From NCBI RefSeq assembly GCF_000805335.1, contig NZ_KN708638.1, positions 643,591 to 695,912 on the forward strand: a DNA stretch of 52,322 nt, given 5' to 3'. Source of the stretch: Streptomyces sp. CT34 (GTDB lineage: Bacteria; Actinomycetota; Actinomycetes; Streptomycetales; Streptomycetaceae). Within the stretch, counting starts at the first letter, position 1, and every line of letters begins with the position of its first letter. Shown here piece after piece: positions 41,355 through 49,572 of this stretch. The notes below the pieces were generated by a model, which did not search any database, was not told where the DNA came from, and saw only the letters and a list, made by a program, of their open reading frames with translations. The position numbers and the translations under genes were made by a program.

Positions 41355-43022
41355 ATGGCGACCCACGCCCGCCCCCGGCCCCCCTGGGGCATCCTCGGCG
41401 TCATCTGCCCCGCCCTCTTCATGATCGTGCTGGACACCTCGATCGTGCACATGGCGATCCCGGTGATGATGAAGGACCTGGCCACCGGGCTCGACCAGGT
41501 GCTGTGGATCGTCAACGCGTATGTCCTCAGCTACGCGATCCTCATGATCACCGCGGGGCGGCTCGGTGACCGCTTCGGTCCCAAACGGGTCTACCTGGCC
41601 GGACTTCTGCTGTTCACCCTCGCCTCCGCGCTGTGCGGACTGGCCGGCGGCGCGGGGGAGCTGATCGCGCTGCGCGCCGTGCAGGGCGTGGGCGCGGCCC
41701 TGCTCACGCCCCAGACGGGCGCCCTCGTCACCGCACTGTTCCCCCCGCAGCGGCGCGGTGCCGCATTCGGCGTGCTCACCAGCGTCATCGGCCTGTCCAT
41801 CGTGGCCGGGCCGCTCCTGGGCGGGCTCCTGGTGAGCCGCGCCGGATGGCAGTGGATCTTCTTCGTCAACGTACCGGTGGGCATCGTCGCGCTGGTCGCG
41901 GCGGCCGTGTTCGTCCCGGAACCGGGGCCGAGGGGGCACCGCGGCTGGGATCCGGCCGGCCTCGCCCTGGTGACGGGTGGTCTGACGGCGCTCACCTTCG
42001 GCCTGCTGGAGAGCGGACACTACGGGTCCGGTGCGATCGCCGGACCGGTCACCGTCCCCTGGGTGCTCGGCACGGGCATCGCGCTCCTGGTGCTCTTCGC
42101 GATCCAGCAGTGGCGCCGCGGGACGGCGAAGGGTCGGCCGGCGTGGTGTCCGCGCCGGCAAACCCTGCTGCCCCGGTCCCTGTTCGCACACCGTGACTTC
42201 GGGCTGGCCAATGTCATCGGCGCCGGCGTCCACTTCGCGGTGATCGGCAGCGTGCTGCCGATCACCCTGTTCCTGCAGCAGGTCCTCGGCTGCTCCGCCC
42301 TGCGGGCGGGGCTGGGCACCGCGCCGACCCCGCTGGCCGCTGCCGCCGTCGCCCAGGTGGCCGGGCGCCACGCCGACCGGGTGGGCGGCAAGTCCCTTCT
42401 GCTGGGCGGGCTGTTGACCTACGCCCTCGGCCTCGCGCTGATCGCCTTGGGCGCCCGACCGGGCATGAACCCCTGGCACCTCCTGCCCGCCATGCTGGTC
42501 GCGGACATCGGCATCGGCTGCGTACTGGCACCGGTGACGAAGATCGGCATGGATGCCGTGGACGGGGCGCTGGCCGGGCCCGCCTCCGGCGTGCTGAACA
42601 CCACGCGGCAGGTCGGCGGGGTTCTCGGCAGCGCGGCCGCCGGGGCACTGCTCCAGAGCAGGACCGCGGCCGCGGTGCACCAACAGGCCCTGGCCAAGGC
42701 CGGGTTGCTGCCGGAGGAGGCCCGGCGGCCGTTCGTGGCCGGGCTCGACCACGGAGTGGCCCGGGGCCTGACGGCCGGCGCCGGGACCGACACCCCGGTG
42801 CCCGGTTTCCTCGACCCGCACTCCGCGGGACTGTTCCGCGCACTGGCCGCGGAGGCGTACCGGCACGGCTTCGTCGCGGCCATGCGGGACACCGCGCTGC
42901 TGCCGATCGGCGTACTCCTGCTCGGCGCCGTGTGCTGCCTGGCCGTGGCCGGCGCGGGCGGCACCAGACGGGAACCGGTGCGCGGGGGCGGGCCACGTCA
43001 TGCGCGCGGGCGGACGCCGTGA
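41355..43022 (+). CDS. DHA2 family MFS efflux transporter
   Basis: 555 residues with about 14 membrane helices. The drug:H+ antiporter-2 motifs are visible: LDTSIVHMAIPVMMKDL (motif D1 region), GRLGDRFGPKRVYLAG (motif A) and VGAALLTPQTGALV, with motif C in GLSIVAGPLLGGLLV. It probably exports the cluster product and gives self-protection. AAGGGA precedes the ATG at 41355. Its TGA overlaps the start of the carboxylase epsilon gene (GTGA), tying both to the operon. Confidence 0.92.
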   Translation: MATHARPRPPWGILGVICPALFMIVLDTSIVHMAIPVMMKDLATGLDQVLWIVNAYVLSYAILMITAGRLGDRFGPKRVYLAGLLLFTLASALCGLAGGAGELIALRAVQGVGAALLTPQTGALVTALFPPQRRGAAFGVLTSVIGLSIVAGPLLGGLLVSRAGWQWIFFVNVPVGIVALVAAAVFVPEPGPRGHRGWDPAGLALVTGGLTALTFGLLESGHYGSGAIAGPVTVPWVLGTGIALLVLFAIQQWRRGTAKGRPAWCPRRQTLLPRSLFAHRDFGLANVIGAGVHFAVIGSVLPITLFLQQVLGCSALRAGLGTAPTPLAAAAVAQVAGRHADRVGGKSLLLGGLLTYALGLALIALGARPGMNPWHLLPAMLVADIGIGCVLAPVTKIGMDAVDGALAGPASGVLNTTRQVGGVLGSAAAGALLQSRTAAAVHQQALAKAGLLPEEARRPFVAGLDHGVARGLTAGAGTDTPVPGFLDPHSAGLFRALAAEAYRHGFVAAMRDTALLPIGVLLLGAVCCLAVAGAGGTRREPVRGGGPRHARGRTP

Positions 43023-43213
43023 TCACGGTGGTGCGCGGGCGGCCGAGCGAGGCGGAACTCGCCGCGCTGGTGGCCGCGTTCGTGGCGCTCTCCCGCGCCC
43101 GCGCCGCGGACCGGGCCCGCGGTGTCGGCATCGCTCCCCCGTGCGCGACCGGCCGCGCGCACTGGACCCGGCCCGGGGAGTGCTACCGCGCCCCTCATTC
43201 CTGGCGGTCCTGA
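43019..43213 (+). CDS. acyl-CoA carboxylase epsilon subunit-like protein
   Basis: 64 residues from GTG 43019, overlapping the transporter stop by four bases. ITVVRGRPSEAELAALVAAF matches the conserved start of actinobacterial AccE/PccE epsilon subunits (VVRGxPxxEELAAL), and the end RPGECYRAPHSWRS resembles their short W- and R-rich tail. Epsilon subunits stimulate the biotin-dependent acetyl/propionyl-CoA carboxylase and are usually beside the beta subunit; no alpha or beta gene is near here. It may raise malonyl-CoA supply for the polyketide synthase by binding a housekeeping carboxylase. Confidence 0.7.
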   Translation: MITVVRGRPSEAELAALVAAFVALSRARAADRARGVGIAPPCATGRAHWTRPGECYRAPHSWRS

Positions 43214-43461
43214 CCGCTGCCCGCACGGGCCCTGGCCGGCCTTCCGTCCGCGCCCGGCCGTTCCCGCCGCGGGCGCCCGGCGTTTCCGTCCGCGCCTGCC
43301 GCCAGATTCCACTGCAAGAACCGAGAAATATTATTCGACGCCAATTTTCCGCGGTGTTACCTTTTCACACGCCGGAGAATTGCCCAGGAATTCATGACCT
43401 GCCGGCGCACGCTTCGCATCGAATTCCCGACAGCTGACCGCTGACCGCGAGGAGAGATTCC

Positions 43462-43794
43462 ATGTCCAAGAACACCATCAAGCGGGCGGCCATCGCCGCC
43501 GCGCTGGCCGGCGCCGTGGCCTTCACCGCGGCCGGCCCGACCCAGGCGGCTCCGGCGCAGGCTTCGGCCAGCCCGCAGGCGGCCGTCACGGCGGACGACG
43601 CCAAGTGGTACCAGGGCACGATCGCGCGCTTCACCGACAACTTCCTCGAAGTCAACGTCAACGGGACGATCGCGAAGTTCGACCTCACCAAGGGGACCGA
43701 CTGGTACGGCCACATGAAGATCGGCGCCTGGGCGTATGTCAAGGCCAGGATCGTCGACGGGAATTACATCCCGGAAGCGGTCATGGCCCGATAG
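43462..43794 (+). CDS. small secreted OB-like protein (paralog 1)
   Basis: 110 residues. A signal peptide of about 30 residues ends in TQAAPA. The mature part has alternating beta strands (WYQGTIARFTDNFLEVNVNG, GAWAYVKARIVDGNYIP) resembling small OB-fold, DUF5666-like exported domains. The function is unknown. GAGGAGA precedes the ATG. It shares its N-terminal pattern (MSK...IKR...AIA) and strand pattern with the next gene, and both are followed by matching terminators, so they look like a tandem duplication. An AT-rich promoter-like region lies upstream (43325-43375). Confidence 0.82.
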   Translation: MSKNTIKRAAIAAALAGAVAFTAAGPTQAAPAQASASPQAAVTADDAKWYQGTIARFTDNFLEVNVNGTIAKFDLTKGTDWYGHMKIGAWAYVKARIVDGNYIPEAVMAR

Positions 43795-43809
43795 CCACCC
43801 CCGTCGCCC

Positions 43810-43851
43810 GCACTTCGTCCCGCCGAGCAGCAGCCCGGCGGGACGAAGTGC
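43810..43851 (+). terminator. intrinsic terminator, 16-bp perfect stem
   Basis: GCACTTCGTCCCGCCG (43810-43825) pairs with 43836-43851 across a ten-base AGCAGCAGCC loop, just after the first small secreted protein gene. Confidence 0.88.
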
Positions 43852-44053
43852 GTGCAGGTGCCGCTCGCGTCCCGGGTGCGGCGGGCCATTTCCGCCCGAA
43901 ATCCAGGAAATCCTGAAAGAGCTGCGCAAGGAAAATCGCCACCGGTTGGGATCGTTGTTATTTTTTCGACGGCCCCAAAAAGGGCCGGAATTCATGTCCG
44001 ACCGAATGCGGTTCCGGACCGGTTCCCGAACCGGCGAAACAAGGAGAGAAATC

Positions 44054-44395
44054 ATGTCCAAGCGCAAGCACCTCATCAAGCGGACGGCCATAGCCGTCGC
44101 ACTCGTGGGCGCCGCGGGATTCGCCGCGTCCACGCCGGCACAGGCGGCCCCGACGTCCCAGGACGCCCAGGCCCCGTACTCCGCCCCGGCTGGCACCGGG
44201 TGGCACGCCACCAACTTCCAGGGCTCGGTGAAGGCCGTGCACGCGGGCTCCATCGATGTCGACGTGAAGGGTTCGGTCAAGAGCGTGGACACCGCGAACG
44301 CGATGGTAATCGGCAACCTGGCGCCCGGAGTTGCGGTCAACGTGACGAACTGGGGAACCGGCACGGTCGTCGTCGCGCTGAACAACTGGGGCTGA
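44054..44395 (+). CDS. small secreted OB-like protein (paralog 2)
   Basis: 113 residues from ATG 44054 with AAGGAGAG upstream. The signal peptide runs to about residue 30 (STPAQAAPT). The mature part has beta strands FQGSVKAVHAGSIDVDVKGS and VAVNVTNWGTGTVVVALNNW and no cysteines. It is a divergent paralog of the protein encoded at 43462-43794. Role unknown; possibly cell-surface or extracellular. Upstream lies an AT-rich stretch with a GGCCC-CAAAAA-GGGCC hairpin (about 43970-43988). Next to the MMPL exporter gene, but convergent with it. Confidence 0.82.
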   Translation: MSKRKHLIKRTAIAVALVGAAGFAASTPAQAAPTSQDAQAPYSAPAGTGWHATNFQGSVKAVHAGSIDVDVKGSVKSVDTANAMVIGNLAPGVAVNVTNWGTGTVVVALNNWG

Positions 44396-44411
44396 GGTCC
44401 ACCGGACCTCA

Positions 44412-44461
44412 CACAGGACTTCGTCCCGTCGGGTATCCACCCGGCGGGACGAAGTCCTGTG
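44412..44461. terminator. bidirectional intrinsic terminator, 23-bp stem
   Basis: Arms 44412-44434 and 44439-44461 pair over 23 bp with one T-G wobble and an ATCC loop. It separates the second small secreted protein gene from the convergent MMPL gene. Its central ACTTCGTCCCG/CGGGACGAAGT is shared with the terminator at 43810-43851. Confidence 0.9.
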
Positions 44462-44478
44462 CGGCTGTGGCGGTTCCG

Positions 44479-46740
44479 CTACCGCGCCGCCACCTCCACG
44501 GTGCCGCGCTCCGCCACCTCGGCGGCCCCCTCCGTCAGGCCGATCCGCCGGTGCACCCGGCGCAGCGGGCCCGGTGCGTACCAGCCGTACCTGCCCAGCA
44601 AACGCAGACAGGCCGGTACGAGCACCCCGCGGATGAGCGTGGCGTCCACCAGCACGGCCAGGCCGCTGCCGAGGCCGAACATCTGCATAAAGCTCACATG
44701 GCTCGTGGTGAAGGCGAACAGGCTCACCGCGAGCAGCGCCGCGGCGGCCGACACCAGGGCGCCGCTGCGGGCCAGGCCCCGCGGTACCGCCTCGGCCGGG
44801 GACAGGCCCCGGTCGTGGAGTTCCTTGATCCGGCTCAGCACGAACACCTCGTAATCCATGGACAGTCCGAAGACGATGCAGAACATCAGCAGCGTCATCG
44901 CCGTGTCCATCGGCATCGGTGTGAACCCGAGCACCGAGGAGAAGTGCCCCGACTGGAAGATCCACACCATCGCGCCGAGGACCGCGCCGAGCCCGAGTGC
45001 GTTGAGCAGCAGCGCCCGCAGCGGCTGGAGCACGCTCCCGGTGAACAGGAACAACAGGACGAAGGTGCTCGCCACGATCATCGCCAGCGCGACGGGCAGT
45101 CGCTCCTGGATCGCCCGCCGGGTGTCGACCGCCTGCGCCGCCGGCCCACCCACCAGCGCCTTGCCGGGGCCGGGGAGGGCCACCGCGCGGATCTGCCCGA
45201 CCAGCCGCCGCGCCGCATCGGAGGAGGCGTCGTAGCCGGTGCGCACGGTCAGATGGCGCAGGCCGGACGCGGCACGGCCGGGGTCGCCGGGGCCGGTGGG
45301 CGACGCGGCGCCCGCCGTGAACGTACCCGCGTCGGTCTGGACCGCGTCGACTCCCGGGAGGGCGGCGAGCGTCCGCGCATAGCCGTCGAGCCGGACGTCT
45401 CGCGCGCCCGCCCCGGACACCACGATCTCGACCGGCCCGCCGCCCCCGCCGGGGAAGTCCCTGTGCAGGGCGGTGGCCACGGACCGGCTCGCCGCGTCCT
45501 CGGGCAGGACGCGCTCGTCCGGAACGCCAAACCGGGCTCCGAGCAGCGGCGTGGCGGCGAGCAACAGCACGGCGACGGCCGGCAGAGCGGTACGCAGCGG
45601 GTGGCGGAACACGGTACGCGCGATCCCGCCCCACACCGCGCTGCCACCACCCGGCGCGGCCGGACGCCGCCGTGCCGCCTTGCCCGGGCGGGCCACGCGG
45701 TGGCCGAGCACGGTCAGCAGGGCCGGTGTGACGACGAGCGCGCAGAGCGCCGCGGTGACGACGACACCGATCCCGGCGTAGGCGAAGGACCGCAGGAAAT
45801 AAAGGGGGAAGACCAGCGGTGCGGTGAGCGCGGCCGTGACGGTGGCCGCGGAGAACAGGATCGTGCGGCCCGCCGTCGCCACCGTCCGTGCCACCGCCTC
45901 GGGTACGCCCTGGCCCGCCGCCGTCTGCTCGCGGAACCGGCTGACCATCAGCAGCCCGTAGTCGATGGCGAGACCGAGCCCGAGCGCGGTGGTGAGGTTG
46001 ACGGCGAAGACCGAGACATCGGTGAGGCGGGCGATCAGGTGCAGCTCGGCGAAGGTCCCCAGGATCGCCGTCGCGCCGATGGCCAGCGGGACCAGCGCGG
46101 GCACCAGGCCGCGGAAGACGAGGACGAGCAGGGCGAGGGTGACCGGGACGGCGATGCCCTCGGCCAGTCCCAGGTCCTTGGCCACCTGGGTGGTGATGTC
46201 GCGGTTGGTGCCGGAGGGCCCCCCGGCCAGGACGGTGAGCTCCCGGCCGACCGGATCGGCGGTCCCGGCGGCCGTGGGGGCACCGCCGTCCCGCCCACCC
46301 GCGTAGTCGGCGATCAGCGCATCGGCCCGCCGGGTGACCTGCTCCCGGTCACCGTCGAGCCGTACCAGCACGAGGGCGGCGCGGCCGTCCTCGGCCTTGA
46401 GTGCGCCGACCGGTGTCCGCCAGTACGAGTCGACCCCCGCGACACCGGCTCGCGCGGCCACCCGGTCGGTGAGGGCACGGCCGGCGGCCAGCGCGGCGGG
46501 TGAGTCGACGGTGCCGTGCCGTGGCCGTACCAGCAGGGCGAGGTCGGCGGTGCCGCCGGATTTCTGGTGCAGCAGCCTCGTCACGGCGGTGGAGGGCGCG
46601 GCGGGGTCCTCGAACCCGCCGCCCTTGAGCTGGCCGAAGACGCCGACGCCGGCGGCGCCCGCGGCAAGTGTCAGCAGCCCTGCCAGCACGAGGACCGTAC
46701 GGGCCTTTCGGGAGAGAAGGGCTCCCAGTCGTTGCAGCAT
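44479..46740 (-). CDS. MMPL family RND-type transporter
   Basis: 753 residues. It has the two-fold MMPL layout: one helix at the N-terminus (VLVLAGLLTLAAGAAGVGVF), an extracytoplasmic domain, a six-helix block with LGLGLAIDYGLLMVSRFREQ, a second outer domain, and another block with FGLSMDYEVFVLSRIKE. The DY pairs in the helices are the proton-relay type motifs. MMPL proteins export lipids, siderophores or drugs and occur beside polyketide clusters. The divergent TetR gene 127 bases away probably represses it. Whether it serves the upstream biosynthetic cluster is uncertain. Confidence 0.93.
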   Translation of the reverse strand: MLQRLGALLSRKARTVLVLAGLLTLAAGAAGVGVFGQLKGGGFEDPAAPSTAVTRLLHQKSGGTADLALLVRPRHGTVDSPAALAAGRALTDRVAARAGVAGVDSYWRTPVGALKAEDGRAALVLVRLDGDREQVTRRADALIADYAGGRDGGAPTAAGTADPVGRELTVLAGGPSGTNRDITTQVAKDLGLAEGIAVPVTLALLVLVFRGLVPALVPLAIGATAILGTFAELHLIARLTDVSVFAVNLTTALGLGLAIDYGLLMVSRFREQTAAGQGVPEAVARTVATAGRTILFSAATVTAALTAPLVFPLYFLRSFAYAGIGVVVTAALCALVVTPALLTVLGHRVARPGKAARRRPAAPGGGSAVWGGIARTVFRHPLRTALPAVAVLLLAATPLLGARFGVPDERVLPEDAASRSVATALHRDFPGGGGGPVEIVVSGAGARDVRLDGYARTLAALPGVDAVQTDAGTFTAGAASPTGPGDPGRAASGLRHLTVRTGYDASSDAARRLVGQIRAVALPGPGKALVGGPAAQAVDTRRAIQERLPVALAMIVASTFVLLFLFTGSVLQPLRALLLNALGLGAVLGAMVWIFQSGHFSSVLGFTPMPMDTAMTLLMFCIVFGLSMDYEVFVLSRIKELHDRGLSPAEAVPRGLARSGALVSAAAALLAVSLFAFTTSHVSFMQMFGLGSGLAVLVDATLIRGVLVPACLRLLGRYGWYAPGPLRRVHRRIGLTEGAAEVAERGTVEVAAR

Positions 46741-46867
46741 CGCATGCTCCCGGGGTTCAAGGGCCTCCCGGGGAACCGGACGGGGCGGCGCCGGAATGGG
46801 AGTGGAGACCCGACGATGTTTACGTCGTTAACTTTGCATCGGATGTGCACGCTGTCAACATAGGGGG
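46741..46867. promoter_or_regulatory. divergent MMPL/TetR promoter-operator region
   Basis: The minus strand has TTGACA followed after 18 bases by AAGTTA, a promoter for the MMPL gene. The AT-rich core near 46818-46835 holds GTTTAC-GTC-GTTAAC, a possible TetR site overlapping that promoter. Confidence 0.45.
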
Positions 46868-47551
46868 GTGAACACACCCGGCACGCCGCGCAGCGGCTAC
46901 CACCACGGAGATCTGCGCAACGCCCTGGTCAGGGCCGGAGTCGCGCTGGCCGCGCAGGGCGGGCCGCAAGCGGTGGTGCTACGGGCCGCCGCCAGGGAGG
47001 TCGGCGTCTCCGCCACGGCCGCGTACCGGCACTTCGCAGACCGTGACGACCTGCTGCACGCGGTCAAGCTGGCGGCCCTGGGGCGGCTCGCCGGGGCGAT
47101 GGAACAAGAAGTGCTCGCCGGGAAGCGCCGGCGCGACCCGGTGGAGGAAGCGGTCCGCCGGCTGCGGGCGCTGGGCACCGGCTATCTCCGCTTCGCACTG
47201 GCCGAGCCCGGCCTGTTCCGGATGGCCTGCTGCGAAACCACCGACCAGAAAGGGGACTTCGCCCTGGTGGCGGACTCCCGCGCGTTCGCCATGCTCACCG
47301 AGGTGGTCGACACCCTCGCCGGCCACGGACTGATCGAGGACCGGCGCCGGCCGTTCAGCGAGATGGCCGTCTGGGCACCGGTGCACGGCCTGGCGAACCT
47401 GCTGCTCGACGGTCTGCTGGCCGGTCTTCCCGCTCCGCAGCGGCAGGCCGCGGTGGACCGCGTCATCGAGGTCACGATCGAAGGGCTGTGCGGCACGGGC
47501 GCGGCACCGGACGCCGGACGGCGCTGGACGCGCCGGCTGTGGTCCCGGTAG
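46868..47551 (+). CDS. TetR/AcrR family transcriptional regulator
   Basis: 227 residues from GTG 46868. The N-terminal helix-turn-helix YHHGDLRNALVRAGVALAAQ...VVLRAAAREVGVSATAAYRHFADRDDLL is clear, and the C-terminal part (YLRFALAEPGLFRMAC, WAPVHGLANLLLDG) is the WHG-type ligand domain. It is divergent from the MMPL exporter and likely represses it until a ligand, perhaps the exported compound, binds. A run of G directly before the GTG may serve as ribosome binding site. Confidence 0.93.
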   Translation: MNTPGTPRSGYHHGDLRNALVRAGVALAAQGGPQAVVLRAAAREVGVSATAAYRHFADRDDLLHAVKLAALGRLAGAMEQEVLAGKRRRDPVEEAVRRLRALGTGYLRFALAEPGLFRMACCETTDQKGDFALVADSRAFAMLTEVVDTLAGHGLIEDRRRPFSEMAVWAPVHGLANLLLDGLLAGLPAPQRQAAVDRVIEVTIEGLCGTGAAPDAGRRWTRRLWSR

Positions 47552-47656
47552 CCGTGGAGGCCGACGCCCCTGCGGAGTCCGGCCCTGCCCCTGGCCGCCG
47601 TCGCCCGTCCGCGCGCTTCGCGTGCCGGGCCGGAGGGGCGGGGGCACCCTGGAGAT

Positions 47657-49387
47657 ATGGTCCGCGCCAATGAGGAGGTCGAGGCGCTGCTCCAGGAGTA
47701 CGCCGACCTCATCGCGATCAGTGGTGGAGACGCCTTCAAGGCCCGGGCGTACGAGAAGGCCGCCCGGGCCGTCGGCGGGCACCCCGCCGACGTCGCGAAG
47801 CTGGACGTCAAGGGGCTGCGGGAGATTCCGCACGTCGGCGCGTCCATCGCGGAGAAGGTCGTGGAGTATCTGCGCTCCGGCCGGGTGTCGGTGATCGAGG
47901 AGACCAGGGCGTCGATCCCCGCGGGGGTGCGGGAACTGATCACCATCCCCACGCTCGGGCCGAAGAAGGCCATGGTGCTCTACGAGGATCTGGGCATCAC
48001 CTCCGTGGACCAGCTGCTGGAGGCCGTCCACGAGGAGCGGCTGCGGGACCTGAAGGGGTTCGGTGAGAAGACCGAGGAGAACATCCTCCACGGGATCTCG
48101 CTGCTGCAGAAGGCCGGCGGCGGACGGATCCTGATCAGCGCCGCGATGGACGTCGCCGAGCAGATCACCGGCGAGCTGTCCGGGATCACCGGATGCGAGC
48201 GGTGCAGCTACGCGGGGTCGCTGCGCCGGATGCGGGAGACGATCGGGGACATCGACATCCTGGTGGCGGCGGAGAAGTCGGCGCCGTTCATGACGGCCCT
48301 CGCGGAGCTGCCGTACACCGCCGAGGTCATCGCGCACGGCGCGAAGAAGACCTCGATCCGCACCACCAAGGGGCTCCAGGTGGACCTTCGGGTGCTGCCG
48401 CCCGAAGCCTGGGGCGCGGGGCTCCAGTACTTCACCGGGGCCAAGGCCCACAACATCCGCACCCGCGCGATCGCGGTCCGAGGCGGCCTCAAGCTCTCCG
48501 AGTACGGCCTCTTCGACAGCGAGAGCGGGGAGTTGATCACCTCGGAGACGGAGGAGGAGATCTACGAGCGGCTGGGGCTGCCCTGGATCGCCCCGCCGCT
48601 GCGGGAGGACCGGGGCGAGGTCGCCGCCGGGCTCCACGGCGAACTGCCGGAGCTGGTGGCCGAGGATGACATCAGGGGCGATCTGCACACCCACACCGAC
48701 CTCACCGACGGCCTCTCCTCCCTGGAGGACATGGTCACCGCAGCCGCCGCCCGGGGCTATGCGTACTACGCCGTCACCGATCACGCCCCGAATCTGTATA
48801 TGCAGCGGATGACGGACGAGAAGATGCTCGCCCAGCGCGAGCAGGTGCGCGCCCTCGACCGCAAACACCGCAAGATGCGGGTGCTGCACGGCACCGAACT
48901 CAACATCGGCCCGGACGGGGACGTCGACTGGCCCGACGACTTCCTGGCCGGTTTCGACCTGTGCGTGGCCTCCGTCCACTCGCATTTCAACCAGAGCCGC
49001 AAGGACCTCACCCGGCGCATCGTCCGGGCCTGTGAGAACCCGCATGTCGCGATCATCGGGCATCCCACCACCCGGCTGATCGGCAAACGCCCGGGTATCG
49101 ACGCCGACTTCGACGCGGTCTTCGAAACCTGCGCCCGGACGGGCACCGCACTGGAGATCAACGCCCACCCCGAGCGGCTGGACCTCTGCGACGAGGACAT
49201 CCTGCGCGCCAAGAGCTACGGCGTGAAGTTCGCGGTGAACTCCGACGCCCACTCCACCACGCATCTGCCCTACATGCGCTACGGAGTGGGCACGGCACAA
49301 CGCGGCTGGCTCACCAAGGACGACATCATCAACACCTGGCCGCTGACCAAGCTGCGCCGCTTCGTGCGCGGCGGCACCCGGCCGTAA
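47657..49387 (+). CDS. polX: PolX family DNA polymerase with PHP domain
   Basis: 576 residues. Order: helix-hairpin-helix 8-kDa-like domain with KGLREIPHVGASIAEKVVEY and TIPTLGPKKAMVLYEDLGIT, the X-family palm with GSLRRMRETIGDIDILV (Asp198, Asp200) and Asp243 (QVDLRV), then a PHP phosphoesterase domain from about 335 (GDLHTHTDLTDG, TDHAPN, HGTELNIG, VASVHSHFNQ, HPTTRLIG, INAHPERLDL, NSDAHST). Bacterial PolX fills short gaps in base-excision repair and has 3'-5' exonuclease/AP activities from PHP. Both active sites look intact. A GGAG is close before the ATG. A housekeeping repair gene unrelated to its neighbours. Confidence 0.95.
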   Translation: MVRANEEVEALLQEYADLIAISGGDAFKARAYEKAARAVGGHPADVAKLDVKGLREIPHVGASIAEKVVEYLRSGRVSVIEETRASIPAGVRELITIPTLGPKKAMVLYEDLGITSVDQLLEAVHEERLRDLKGFGEKTEENILHGISLLQKAGGGRILISAAMDVAEQITGELSGITGCERCSYAGSLRRMRETIGDIDILVAAEKSAPFMTALAELPYTAEVIAHGAKKTSIRTTKGLQVDLRVLPPEAWGAGLQYFTGAKAHNIRTRAIAVRGGLKLSEYGLFDSESGELITSETEEEIYERLGLPWIAPPLREDRGEVAAGLHGELPELVAEDDIRGDLHTHTDLTDGLSSLEDMVTAAAARGYAYYAVTDHAPNLYMQRMTDEKMLAQREQVRALDRKHRKMRVLHGTELNIGPDGDVDWPDDFLAGFDLCVASVHSHFNQSRKDLTRRIVRACENPHVAIIGHPTTRLIGKRPGIDADFDAVFETCARTGTALEINAHPERLDLCDEDILRAKSYGVKFAVNSDAHSTTHLPYMRYGVGTAQRGWLTKDDIINTWPLTKLRRFVRGGTRP

Positions 49388-49572
49388 CGGCCGCCGCCTC
49401 CCCCGGTGCCGGCTCCCCCTCGGGCACCTCCACGATCGCCAACGAGCCCTGGCTGCCCGGCCGGACGGCATGCCGGCGCGTGCCGCGTCAGGGGAGGGGA
49501 TGGCGAACGGACGCCGGCGGAGAGCACGACCGCTGACGGAACCGGGGGCGCCCGGACACCGTCGACTGATCT

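Noticed and set aside
33277..43213. Aromatic type II polyketide cluster
   Set aside because: No aromatase or cyclase gene is found, and a dedicated dehydratase and transacylase point to a reduced linear chain.
43852..46503. Long plus-strand open frame across the small secreted protein gene and MMPL gene
   Set aside because: It runs antisense to MMPL and through two terminators, and shows no domain.
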